Below, piece by piece: positions 43,060 to 55,452 of a DNA stretch of 64,000 nt. The stretch is from Meghimatium bilineatum. Its lineage: Eukaryota > Mollusca > Gastropoda > Stylommatophora > Philomycidae. The notes under the pieces were generated by a model. It did not search any database, was not told the DNA's origin, and saw only the letters and a program-made list of their open reading frames with translations. The translations under genes and the position numbers were made by a program. Position 1 is the first letter of the stretch, and every line of letters begins with the position of its first letter. The stretch lies in NCBI GenBank assembly GCA_034231615.1, contig CM067322.1:103439587-103503586 (forward strand), given 5' to 3'.

Positions 43060-43317
43060 ACTAGCCTATAAGAAAAAAGGGGAGGGAGACTCAGTTACAA
43101 GGCTAGATGTGTCGCCTTGGTTGCCTATAAGTATGGGAGTGCGAGACTCAGATGTCGTTACAAGGCTAGATGTGTCGCCTTGGTTGCCTATAAGTATGGC
43201 AGTGCGAGACTCAGATGTCGTTACAAGGCTAGATGTGTCGCCTTGGTTGCCTATAAGTATGGCAGTGCGAGACTCAGATGTCGTTACAAGGCTAGATGTG
43301 TCGCCTTGGTTGCGTTT
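43060..43317. repeat. 63-bp minisatellite containing RT family B end, about 4 copies
   Basis: Core GGCTAGATGTGTCGCCTTGG, then TTGCCTATAAGTATGGCAGT. On the minus strand GGCTAGATGTGTCGCC encodes the ATHLAL motif, which is the conserved C-terminal motif of family B, and the last unit runs directly into the family B fragment at 43318. The array is therefore made from the element's 3' end plus adjoining sequence. Confidence 0.92.
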
Positions 43318-43691
43318 AGTCCATGTTTAAAACAAATTATCTTAATGTTATCTATCCACCGTTTTCTTGGTCTACCTTTGGCTTTACATCCGGATATTCT
43401 TGTGTTATATGCTCTTATTGGTATTTGGTTTGGCTTCATTCTCATAAGGTGACCGAACCATTTTACTTGCTGTCTCTCAATATGTTCGATAAATGATATT
43501 ATACCAACTCTTTTCCTAATTTCTTCATTTCTTATTTTATTTAGTTTAGTAACCATTGCAGCTTTTCTCAGACACTTCATTTCACATGTAACGATTTTTC
43601 TCTGCTGCGAAGCTGTTAAAGACCATGTTTGACATTGGTAGCACAGTGTTGGTATAAAAATTGTAGATATTATCTGCGTTTTTATTTCCAT
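43318..43691 (-). pseudogene. RT family B, best C-terminal fragment
   Basis: Minus strand, one frame: PTLCYQCQTWSLTASQQRK, EMKCLRKAAMVTKLNKIRNE, FIEHIERQQVKWFGHLMRM, GRPRKRWIDNIK, ATKATHLAL. This is the region after the RT palm in a widespread invertebrate non-LTR family. It starts at Met 43691 only because of truncation. The frame continues into the 63-bp array. Confidence 0.88.
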
Positions 43692-44142
43692 CCTGATCTT
43701 TTTATGGAGAAATAATGGTGAAAGTTGGTAGGTCGTTATTGCCTTGTTTCACTTTGGTGTTATCTAAGATCTGTACAAGCAATATTCATTTTTGTGTTTG
43801 TGTTCTATTGTCTTGTGACTAAGTTGTCATACAGATCATGACTAAGTTGTCATATAGATAATGACTAAGTTGTCATATAGATAATGACTAAGTTGTCATA
43901 TAGATAAGATTGCATCCTTTTTTCTAAACCCGAACAGTTCCGGTCTAAGCACTGGATCCACAAAAGGCCTGGTCCTGTTTTCCCAGAAACTTATTTACTG
44001 TCATGGCGAGATATTCATGTATGTGCCATATCGTTTTTCTTGGTCTGTCTGTGTATTGAAGATGGATCTTTGCCCATCTATTGCGACAACTCTTTCTTTC
44101 CAAGCATTTCTGAAGATATGAACTTAGTCTACTCCACTCTCG
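43692..44142. other. spacer with 23-bp repeat
   Basis: 43817-43905 holds four copies of ATGACTAAGTTGTCATATAG-type 23-bp units. The rest (to the 51-bp array) shows no gene. Confidence 0.7.
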
Positions 44143-47100
44143 TCACGGATTGTATTAGATGTAAAACTTGTATATACATTAATATTTCTAGTTTCACGGA
44201 TTGTATTAGATGTAAAACTTGTATATACATTAATATTTCTAGTTTCACGGATTGTATTAGATGTAAAACTTGTATATACATTAATATTTCTAGTTTCACG
44301 GATTGTATTAGATGTAAAACTTGTATATACATTAATATTTCTAGTTTCACGGATTGTATTAGATGTAAAACTTTTATATACATTAATATTTCTAGTTTCA
44401 CGGATTGTATTAGATGTAAAACTTTTATATACATTAATATTTCTAGTTTCACGGATTGTATTAGATGTAAAACTTGTATATACATTAATATTTCTAGTTT
44501 CACGGATTGTATTAGATGTAAAACTTATATTTACATTAATATTTCTAGTTTCACGGATTGTATTAGATGTAAAACTTGTATATACATTAATATTTCTAGT
44601 TTCACGGATTGTATTAGCTGTAAAACTTGTAAATACATTAATATTTCTAGTTTCACGGATTGTATTAGATGTAAAACTTTTATATAAATTAATATTTCTA
44701 GTTTCACGGATTGTATTAGATGTAAAACTTTTATATACATTAATATTTCTAGTTTCACGGATTGTATTAGATGTAAAACTTTTATATACATTAATATTTC
44801 TAGTTTCACGGATTGTATTAGATGTAAAACTTTTATATAAATTAATATTTCTAGTTTCACGGATTGTATTACATGTAAAACTTTTATATACATTAATATT
44901 TCTAGTTTCACGGATTGTATTAGATGTAAAACTTGTAAATACATTAATATTTCTAGTTTCACGGATTGTATTAGATGTAAAACTTTTATATAAATTAATA
45001 TTTCTAGTTTCACGGATTGTATTAGATGTAAAACTTGTATATACATTAATATTTCTAGTTTCACGGATTGTATTAGCTGTAAAACGTGTAAATACATTAA
45101 TATTTCTAGTTTCACGGATTGTATTAGCTGTAAAACTTGTATATACATTAATATTTCTAGTTTCACGGATTGTATTAGATGTAAAACTTTTATATACATT
45201 AATATTTCTAGTTTCACGGATTGTATTAGATGTAAAACTTTTATATACATTAATATTTCTAGTTTCACGGATTGTATTAGATGTAAAACTTTTATATACA
45301 TTAATATTTCTAGTTTCACAGATTGTATTAGATGTAAAACTTTTATATACATTAATATTTCTAGTTTCACGGATTGTATTAGATGTAAAACTTGTATATA
45401 CATTAATATTTATAGTTTCACGGATTGTATTAGATGTAAAACTTTTATATACATTAATATTTCTAGTTTCACGGATTGTATTAGATGTAAAACTTTTATA
45501 TACATTAATATTTCTAGTTTCACGGATTGTATTAGATGTAAAACTTGTATATACATTAATATTTCTAGTTTCACGGATTGTATTAGATGTAAAACTTATA
45601 TTTACATTAATATTTCTAGTTTCACGGATTGTATTAGATGTAAAACTTGTATATACATTAATATTTCTAGTTTCACGGATTGTATTAGCTGTAAAACTTG
45701 TAAATACATTAATATTTCTAGTTTCACGGATTGTATTAGATGTAAAACTTTTATATAAATTAATATTTCTAGTTTCACGGATTGTATTAGATGTAAAACT
45801 TTTATATACATTAATATTTCTAGTTTCACGGATTGTATTAGATGTAAAACTTTTATATACATTAATATTTCTAGTTTCACGGATTGTATTAGATGTAAAA
45901 CTTTTATATAAATTAATATTTCTAGTTTCACGGATTGTATTAGATGTAAAACTTTTATATACATTAATATTTCTAGTTTCACAGATTGTATTAGATGTAA
46001 AACTTTTATATACATTAATATTTCTAGTTTCACGGATTGTATTAGATGTAAAACTTGTATATACATTAATATTTATAGTTTCACGGATTGTATTAGATGT
46101 AAAACTTGTATATACATTAATATTTCTAGTTTCACGGATTGTATTAGATGTAAAACTTGTATATACATTAATATTTCTAGTTTCACGGATTGTATTAGAT
46201 GTAAAACTTGTATATACATTAATATTTCTAGTTTCACGGATTGTATTAGATGTAAAACTTTTATATACATTAATATTTCTAGTTTCACGGATTGTATTAG
46301 ATGTAAAACTTTTATATACATTAATATTTCTAGTTTCACGGATTGTATTAGATGTAAAACTTGTATATACATTAATATTTCTAGTTTCACGGATTGTATT
46401 AGATGTAAAACTTATATTTACATTAATATTTCTAGTTTCACGGATTGTATTAGATGTAAAACTTGTATATACATTAATATTTCTAGTTTCACGGATTGTA
46501 TTAGCTGTAAAACTTGTAAATACATTAATATTTCTAGTTTCACGGATTGTATTAGATGTAAAACTTTTATATAAATTAATATTTCTAGTTTCACGGATTG
46601 TATTAGATGTAAAACTTTTATATACATTAATATTTCTAGTTTCACGGATTGTATTAGATGTAAAACTTTTATATACATTAATATTTCTAGTTTCACGGAT
46701 TGTATTAGATGTAAAACTTTTATATAAATTAATATTTCTAGTTTCACGGATTGTATTACATGTAAAACTTTTATATACATTAATATTTCTAGTTTCACGG
46801 ATTGTATTAGATGTAAAACTTGTAAATACATTAATATTTCTAGTTTCACGGATTGTATTAGATGTAAAACTTTTATATAAATTAATATTTCTAGTTTCAC
46901 GGATTGTATTAGATGTAAAACTTGTATATACATTAATATTTCTAGTTTCACGGATTGTATTAGCTGTAAAACGTGTAAATACATTAATATTTCTAGTTTC
47001 ACGGATTGTATTAGCTGTAAAACTTGTATATACATTAATATTTCTAGTTTCACGGATTGTATTAGATGTAAAACTTTTATATACATTAATATTTCTAGTT

Positions 47101-50100
47101 TCACGGATTGTATTAGATGTAAAACTTTTATATACATTAATATTTCTAGTTTCACGGATTGTATTAGATGTAAAACTTGTATATACATTAATATTTCTAG
47201 TTTCACGGATTGTATTAGATGTAAAACTTATATTTACATTAATATTTCTAGTTTCACGGATTGTATTAGATGTAAAACTTGTATATACATTAATATTTCT
47301 AGTTTCACGGATTGTATTAGCTGTAAAACTTGTAAATACATTAATATTTCTAGTTTCACGGATTGTATTAGATGTAAAACTTTTATATAAATTAATATTT
47401 CTAGTTTCACGGATTGTATTAGATGTAAAACTTTTATATACATTAATATTTCTAGTTTCACGGATTGTATTAGATGTAAAACTTTTATATACATTAATAT
47501 TTCTAGTTTCACGGATTGTATTAGATGTAAAACTTTTATATAAATTAATATTTCTAGTTTCACGGATTGTATTACATGTAAAACTTTTATATACATTAAT
47601 ATTTCTAGTTTCACGGATTGTATTAGATGTAAAACTTGTAAATACATTAATATTTCTAGTTTCACGGATTGTATTAGATGTAAAACTTTTATATAAATTA
47701 ATATTTCTAGTTTCACGGATTGTATTAGATGTAAAACTTGTATATACATTAATATTTCTAGTTTCACGGATTGTATTAGCTGTAAAACGTGTAAATACAT
47801 TAATATTTCTAGTTTCACGGATTGTATTAGCTGTAAAACTTGTATATACATTAATATTTCTAGTTTCACGGATTGTATTAGATGTAAAACTTTTATATAC
47901 ATTAATATTTCTAGTTTCACGGATTGTATTAGATGTAAAACTTTTATATACATTAATATTTCTAGTTTCACGGATTGTATTAGATGTAAAACTTTTATAT
48001 ACATTAATATTTCTAGTTTCACAGATTGTATTAGATGTAAAACTTTTATATACATTAATATTTCTAGTTTCACGGATTGTATTAGATGTAAAACTTGTAT
48101 ATACATTAATATTTATAGTTTCACGGATTGTATTAGATGTAAAACTTTTATATACATTAATATTTCTAGTTTCACGGATTGTATTAGATGTAAAACTTTT
48201 ATATACATTAATATTTCTAGTTTCACGGATTGTATTAGATGTAAAACTTGTATATACATTAATATTTCTAGTTTCACGGATTGTATTAGATGTAAAACTT
48301 ATATTTACATTAATATTTCTAGTTTCACGGATTGTATTAGATGTAAAACTTGTATATACATTAATATTTCTAGTTTCACGGATTGTATTAGCTGTAAAAC
48401 TTGTAAATACATTAATATTTCTAGTTTCACGGATTGTATTAGATGTAAAACTTTTATATAAATTAATATTTCTAGTTTCACGGATTGTATTAGATGTAAA
48501 ACTTTTATATACATTAATATTTCTAGTTTCACGGATTGTATTAGATGTAAAACTTTTATATACATTAATATTTCTAGTTTCACGGATTGTATTAGATGTA
48601 AAACTTTTATATAAATTAATATTTCTAGTTTCACGGATTGTATTAGATGTAAAACTTTTATATACATTAATATTTCTAGTTTCACAGATTGTATTAGATG
48701 TAAAACTTTTATATACATTAATATTTCTAGTTTCACGGATTGTATTAGATGTAAAACTTGTATATACATTAATATTTATAGTTTCACGGATTGTATTAGA
48801 TGTAAAACTTTTATATACATTAATATTTCTAGTTTCACGGATTGTATTAGATGTAAAACTTGTATATACATTAATATTTCTAGTTTCACGGATTGTATTA
48901 GCTGTAAAACTTGTAAATACATTAATATTTCTAGTTTCACGGATTGTATTAGATGTAAAACTTGTATATACATTAATATTTCTAGTTTCACGGATTGTAT
49001 TAGCTGTAAAACTTGTAAATACATTAATATTTCTAGTTTCACGGATTGTATTAGATGTAAAACTTTTATATACATTAATATTTCTAGTTTCACGGATTGT
49101 ATTAGATGTAAAACTTGTATATACATTAATATTTCTAGTTTCACGGATTGTATTAGATGTAAAACTTTTATATACATTAATATTTCTAGTTTCACGGATT
49201 GTATTAGATGTAAAACTTTTATATACATTAATATTTCTAGTTTCACGGATTGTATTAGATGTAAAACTTGTATATACATTAATATTTCTAGTTTCACGGA
49301 TTGTATTAGATGTAAAACTTATATTTACATTAATATTTCTAGTTTCACGGATTGTATTAGATGTAAAACTTGTATATACATTAATATTTCTAGTTTCACG
49401 GATTGTATTAGCTGTAAAACTTGTAAATACATTAATATTTCTAGTTTCACGGATTGTATTAGATGTAAAACTTTTATATAAATTAATATTTCTAGTTTCA
49501 CGGATTGTATTAGATGTAAAACTTTTATATACATTAATATTTCTAGTTTCACGGATTGTATTAGATGTAAAACTTTTATATACATTAATATTTCTAGTTT
49601 CACGGATTGTATTAGATGTAAAACTTTTATATAAATTAATATTTCTAGTTTCACGGATTGTATTACATGTAAAACTTTTATATACATTAATATTTCTAGT
49701 TTCACGGATTGTATTAGATGTAAAACTTGTAAATACATTAATATTTCTAGTTTCACGGATTGTATTAGATGTAAAACTTTTATATAAATTAATATTTCTA
49801 GTTTCACGGATTGTATTAGATGTAAAACTTGTATATACATTAATATTTCTAGTTTCACGGATTGTATTAGCTGTAAAACGTGTAAATACATTAATATTTC
49901 TAGTTTCACGGATTGTATTAGCTGTAAAACTTGTATATACATTAATATTTCTAGTTTCACGGATTGTATTAGATGTAAAACTTTTATATACATTAATATT
50001 TCTAGTTTCACGGATTGTATTAGATGTAAAACTTTTATATACATTAATATTTCTAGTTTCACGGATTGTATTAGATGTAAAACTTTTATATACATTAATA

Positions 50101-52135
50101 TTTCTAGTTTCACAGATTGTATTAGATGTAAAACTTTTATATACATTAATATTTCTAGTTTCACGGATTGTATTAGATGTAAAACTTGTATATACATTAA
50201 TATTTATAGTTTCACGGATTGTATTAGATGTAAAACTTTTATATACATTAATATTTCTAGTTTCACGGATTGTATTAGATGTAAAACTTGTATATACATT
50301 AATATTTCTAGTTTCACGGATTGTATTAGCTGTAAAACTTGTAAATACATTAATATTTCTAGTTTCACGGATTGTATTAGATGTAAAACTTGTATATACA
50401 TTAATATTTCTAGTTTCACGGATTGTATTAGCTGTAAAACTTGTAAATACATTAATATTTCTAGTTTCACGGATTGTATTAGATGTAAAACTTTTATATA
50501 CATTAATATTTCTAGTTTCACGGATTGTATTAGATGTAAAACTTTTATATACATTAATATTTCTAGTTTCACAGATTGTATTAGATGTAAAACTTTTATA
50601 TACATTAATATTTCTAGTTTCACGGATTGTATTAGATGTAAAACTTGTATATACATTAATATTTCTAGTTTCACGGATTGTATTAGATGTAAAACTTTTA
50701 TATACATTAATATTTCTAGTTTCACGGATTGTATTAGATGTAAAATTTGTATATACATTAATATTTCTAGTTTCACGGATTGTATTAGCTGTAAAACTTG
50801 TAAATACATTAATATTTCTAGTTTCACGGATTGTATTAGATGTAAAACTTTTATATAAATTAATATTTCTAGTTTCACGGATTGTATTAGATGTAAAACT
50901 TTTATATACATTAATATTTCTAGTTTCACGGATTGTATTAGATGTAAAACTTGTATATACATTAATATTTCTAGTTTCACGGATTGTATTAGATGTAAAA
51001 CTTTTATATACATTAATATTTCTAGTTTCACGGATTGTATTAGATGTAAAACTTGTATATACATTAATATTTCTAGTTTCACGGATTGTATTAGATGTAA
51101 AACTTTTATATAAATTAATATTTCTTAGTTTCACGGATTGTATTAGATGTAAAACTTTTATATACATTAATATTTATAGTTTCACGGATTGTATTAGATG
51201 TAAAACTTGTATATACATTAATATTTCTAGTTTCACGGATTGTATTAGATGTAAAACTTTTATATAAATTAATATTTCTTAGTTTCACGGATTGTATTAG
51301 ATGTAAAACTTTTATATACATTAATATTTCTAGTTTCACGGATTGTATTAGATGTAAAACTTGTATATACATTAATATTTCTAGTTTCACGGATTGTATT
51401 AGATGTAAAACTTTTATATACATTAATATTTCTAGTTTCACGGATTGTATTAGATGTAAAACTTGTATATACATTAATATTTCTAGTTTCACGGATTGTA
51501 TTAGATGTAAAACTTTTATATAAATTAATATTTCTTAGTTTCACGGATTGTATTAGATGTAAAACTTTTATATACATTAATATTTATAGTTTCACGGATT
51601 GTATTAGATGTAAAACTTGTATATACATTAATATTTCTAGTTTCACGGATTGTATTAGATGTAAAACTTTTATATAAATTAATATTTCTTAGTTTCACGG
51701 ATTGTATTAGATGTAAAACTTTTATATACATTAATATTTCTAGTTTCACGGATTGTATTAGATGTAAAACTTGTATATACATTAATATTTCTAGTTTCAC
51801 GGATTGTATTAGATGTAAAACTTTTATATACATTAATATTTCTTAGTTTCACGGATTGTATTAGATGTAAAACTTTTATATACATTAATATTTCTTAGTT
51901 TCACGGATTGTATTAGATGTAAAACTTTTATATACATTAATATTTCTTAGTTTCACGGATTGTATTAGATGTAAAACTTTTATATACATTAATATTTCTT
52001 AGTTTCACGGATTGTATTAGATGTAAAACTTTTATATACATTAATATTTCTTAGTTTCACGGATTGTATTACATGTAAAACTTTTATATACATTAATATT
52101 TCTTAGTTTCACGGATTGTATTAGATGTAAAACTT
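44143..52135. repeat. 51-bp satellite-like array, about 157 copies, higher-order structure
   Basis: Core TTTCACGGATTGTATTAGAT, then GTAAAACTTGTATATACATT, then AATATTTCTAG. A 7,993-bp array, the largest feature in the window. Variable sites include ACTTGTATA/ACTTTTATA/ACTTGTAAA/ACTTATATT, TACATTA/TAAATTA and TTAGATG/TTAGCTG. Rare variants recur at fixed distances: a long variant string starting near 44531 is repeated at 47234 (53 units, 2,703 bp) and again at 49325 (41 units later). The string at 45602 recurs at 48305 (also 2,703 bp). One minus-strand frame is open for 2347 codons (44124-51167) because the 17-codon unit has no stop, and other frames are open for hundreds of codons; none is taken as a gene. 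Confidence 0.98.
51124..52135. repeat. right edge of the 51-bp array with 52-bp units
   Basis: Here units with one extra T (TTTCTTAGTTT) appear. They come first at about 51124, 51280, 51533 and 51688 within a 409-bp (8-unit) higher-order repeat, then from 51841 onward in every unit. The extra base ends the long open frame. Confidence 0.93.
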
Positions 52136-52149
52136 CTACGTTTTATGTA

Positions 52150-52482
52150 TCTACGCATTTGAAAACATCTAGACATGAGAAAACTTCTAGACATGAGAAA
52201 ATATCTAGACATGAGAAAATATCTAGACATGAAAAAACGTCTAGACATGAGAAAATATCTAGACATGAGAAAATATCTAGACATGAGAAAATATCTAGAC
52301 ATGAGAAAATTTCTAGACATGAGAAAATATCTAGACATGAGAAAATATCTAGACATGAGAAAATATCTAGACATGAGAAAATATCTAGACATGAGAAAAT
52401 ATCTAGACATGAGAAAATATCTAGACATGAGAAAATATCTAGACATGAGAAAATATCTAGACATGAAAAAACGTCTAGATAG
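52150..52482. repeat. 18-bp TCTAGA minisatellite, about 18 copies
   Basis: Unit TCTAGACATGAGAAAATA. It shares period, TCTAGA and ATGAGA with the 41.1-42.2 kb array, and GAAAAAACGTCTAGA variants occur at both ends. Confidence 0.96.
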
Positions 52483-52539
52483 ACGATAGAGATCTAAATA
52501 ACTAGAAAACGCAGATAAAATCTCATAGAAAAGTCAACA

Positions 52540-52632
52540 TGTCAATGTGGATGTAAAACATGTCTATGTGGATGTAAAACGTCTAGATGGAAAACGTCTA
52601 GTTAGACGTAAAACTTCTAGTTGTAAGACGTC
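52540..52632. repeat. decayed TCTAG repeats
   Basis: GATGTAAAACGTCTAGATGG and related units; the same GTAAAACGTCTAGATG phrase opens the array at 41.1 kb. Confidence 0.75.
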
Positions 52633-53125
52633 CAAAACAAAGTAATCAGATAGACTAGTATTCTATTAAATAGCTAAAACAGTATGGATGGATTGATGGA
52701 TGGACAGATGGATACAAGAGCATGTTTGGTTGCTGGCATATCTATGTGAATGTTGAGACATTTCTGCATAACAGTGTGTGAACCTATGTGTGTAATCGGG
52801 TATCTGTGTGTGTGTGTACCGGTGTGTATACATGTGCTTGTGTGAAGACGGGAGATAAATCTGGACTACATTAGCTGGAGCTTTGATCAGCGGCAATAAC
52901 TCTCAGCAGAGATAAGTTTGGTGTGTGAGTTATCTACCAAATTCAATTTCGGTAAGCTTAAACACTTGGACCAGTTAGGCGGCGACTCATACATCTCTTC
53001 CTGTACCATTTCATGTATACACACTTTCATTCATACCCTCACATTCACACTTTCATTCATACCCTCACATTCACACCCTCACATACTCATTCATTTCGTC
53101 ACACTCTCATTCATTCATTTACTTT
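52633..53125. other. unique stretch with GATG and GT patches
   Basis: Short GGAT repeats (52685-52712) and TGTGTGTGTG near 52806. From 53010 CA/TTC-rich sequence grades into the next array. No gene seen. Confidence 0.5.
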
Positions 53126-53792
53126 CAAACTCTCAATCATGCTCACACACACTAAATCATGCTCACACACACTCAATCATGCTCACACACACTCAATCAT
53201 GCTCACACACACTCAATCATGCTCACACACACTCAATCATGCCCAATAATTCTCAATCATGCCCACACACACTCTCACTCTTTCCCACACACTCTCAATC
53301 ATGCTCACACACACTCAATCATGCTCACACACACTCAGTCATGCGCACACACACTCAATCATGCCCACAAACTCTCAATCATGCTCACACACACTCAATC
53401 ATGCTCACACACACTCAATCATGCTCACACACACTCAATCATGCCCAATAATTCTCAATCATGCCCACACACACTCTCACTCTTTCCCACACACTCTCAA
53501 TCATGCTCACACACACTCAATCATGCTCACACACACTCAATCATGCGCACACACACTCAATCATGCCCACACACTCTCAATCATGTTCACACACACTCAA
53601 TCATGCTCACACACACTCAATCATGCTCACACACACTCAATCATGCTCACACACACTCAATCATGCTCACACACACACTCAATCATGCCCACAAACTCTC
53701 AATCATGCCCACAAATTCTCAATCATGCCCACAAACTCTCAGCCATGCCCACACACTCTCAATCATGCCCACACACTCTCAATCATGTCTTT
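53126..53792. repeat. 20-bp minisatellite, about 33 copies
   Basis: Unit ACTCAATCATGCTCACACAC with CCCACAA and CGCACAC variants. A ~200-bp block with AATAATTCTCAATCATGCCC then ACACTCTCACTCTTTCCCAC occurs at about 53240 and again at 53440. Confidence 0.96.
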
Positions 53793-53932
53793 ACATTCAC
53801 ATTTATCCACTTTGAATCATTCACACTCTTATTCACTCATTCATTCACATTCATACTCTCATTCATTCACTAAATTTTCATTAATTCTCACACATTCACA
53901 CTATCATTGAACATGTTAACTCTGACGTCATA

Positions 53933-54044
53933 TTCAAGTATCTGCTGACGCCTATGTTAACATGTTCAAATAGCTACTGACATCTGCGCTGACAAGTTCA
54001 AGTATCTGCTGACGCCTATGTTAACATGTTCAAATAGCTACTGA
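53933..54044. repeat. 64-bp direct duplication
   Basis: TTCAAGTATCTGCTGACGCC, then TATGTTAACATGTTCAAATA, at 53933 and again at 53997. It contains the palindrome GTTAAC. Confidence 0.88.
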
Positions 54045-54117
54045 TTTCTGCGTTCGTTCGTCTTTCAGGACATTTCTATAACATTTTATTTGGAATGTCG
54101 ATATTTTCTTTTCTAAT

Positions 54118-55452
54118 GTTTGACGCGAGATAGTAATCACCTGTGTTGAGCATGTTTGACCTGAGATAGTAATCACCTGTGTTGGTCATGTTTGACCTGA
54201 GATAGTAATCACCTGTGTTGGGCATGTTTGACGCGAGATAGTAATCACCTGTGTTGGGCATGTTTGACGCGAGATAGTAATCACCTGTGTTGGTCATGTT
54301 TGACGCGAGATAGTAATCACCTGTGTTGGTCATGTTTGACCTCAGATAGTAATCACCTGTGTTGGACATGTTTCACGCGAGATAGTAATCACCTGTGTTG
54401 GTCATGTTTGACCTCAGATAGTAATCACATGTGTTTGTCATGTTTGACCTGAGATAGTAATCACCTGTGTTGGGTATGTTTGACCCGAGATAGTGATCAC
54501 CTGTGCTGGTCATGTTTGACCTGAGATAGTAATCACCTGTGTTGGGCATGTTTGACGCGAGATAGTAATCACCTGTGTTGGGCATGTTTGACGCGAGATA
54601 GTAGTCACCTGTGTTGGTCATGTTTGACGCGAGATAGTAATCACCTGTGTTGGTCATGTTTGACCTCAGATAGTAATCACCTTTGTTGGGCATGTTTGAT
54701 GCGAGATAGTAATCACCTGTGTTGGTCATGTTTGACCTCAGATAGTAATCACCTGTGTTGGGCATGTTTGACGCGAGATAGTAATCACCTGTGTTGGTCA
54801 TGTTTGACCTGAGATAGTAATCACCTGTGTTGGGAATGTTTGACCCGAGATAGTAATCACCTGTGTTTGTCATGTTTGACCTGAGATAGTAATCACCTGT
54901 GTTGGGCATGTTTGACAATCACCTGTGTTGGGCATGTTTGACAATCACCTGTGTTGGGCATGTTTGACAATCACCTGTGTTGGACATGTTTGACCTGAGA
55001 TAGTAATCACCTGTGTTGGGCATGTTTGACAATCACCTGTGTTGGGCATGTTTGACGCGAGATAGTAATCACCTGTTTTGGTCATGTTTGACCTTAGATA
55101 GTAATCACCTTTGTTGGGAATGTTTGACCTGAGATAGTAATCACCTGTGTTGGGAATGTTTGACCTGAGATAGTAATCACCTGTGTTGGGAATGTTTGAC
55201 CTGAGATAGTAATCACCTGTTTTGGTCATGTTTGACCTGAGATAGTAATCACCTGTGTTTGTCATGTTTGACGCGAGATAGTAATCACCTGTTTTGGGTA
55301 TGTTTGACCTGAGATAGTAATCACCTGTGTTGGGTATGTTTGACCCGAGATAGTAATCACCTGTGTTGGACATTTTTGACAATCACCTGTGGTGGGCATG
55401 TGTGACGCGAGATAGTAATCACCTGTGTTGGTCATGTTTGACCCGAGATATA
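54118..55452. repeat. 36-bp minisatellite, about 37 copies, with 26-bp forms
   Basis: Core GAGATAGTAATCACCTGTGT, then TGGGCATGTTTGAC. Around 54910-55045 and 55380 several units lack GCGAGATAGT and are 26 bp. Most units keep CACCTG, an E-box of the SNAIL/ZEB type. The 12-codon unit gives open frames on both strands (up to 181 codons) that are artefacts. Confidence 0.97.

Noticed and set aside
44124..51167. 2347-codon open frame on the minus strand
   Set aside because: Produced by a 51-bp unit without stops. Other frames are open for hundreds of codons too, and a single extra base per unit ends it at the right edge.
44143..52135. CRISPR-like array
   Set aside because: Units are contiguous without unique spacers, the host is an animal, and no cas-type genes are present. 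The same applies to all other arrays here.
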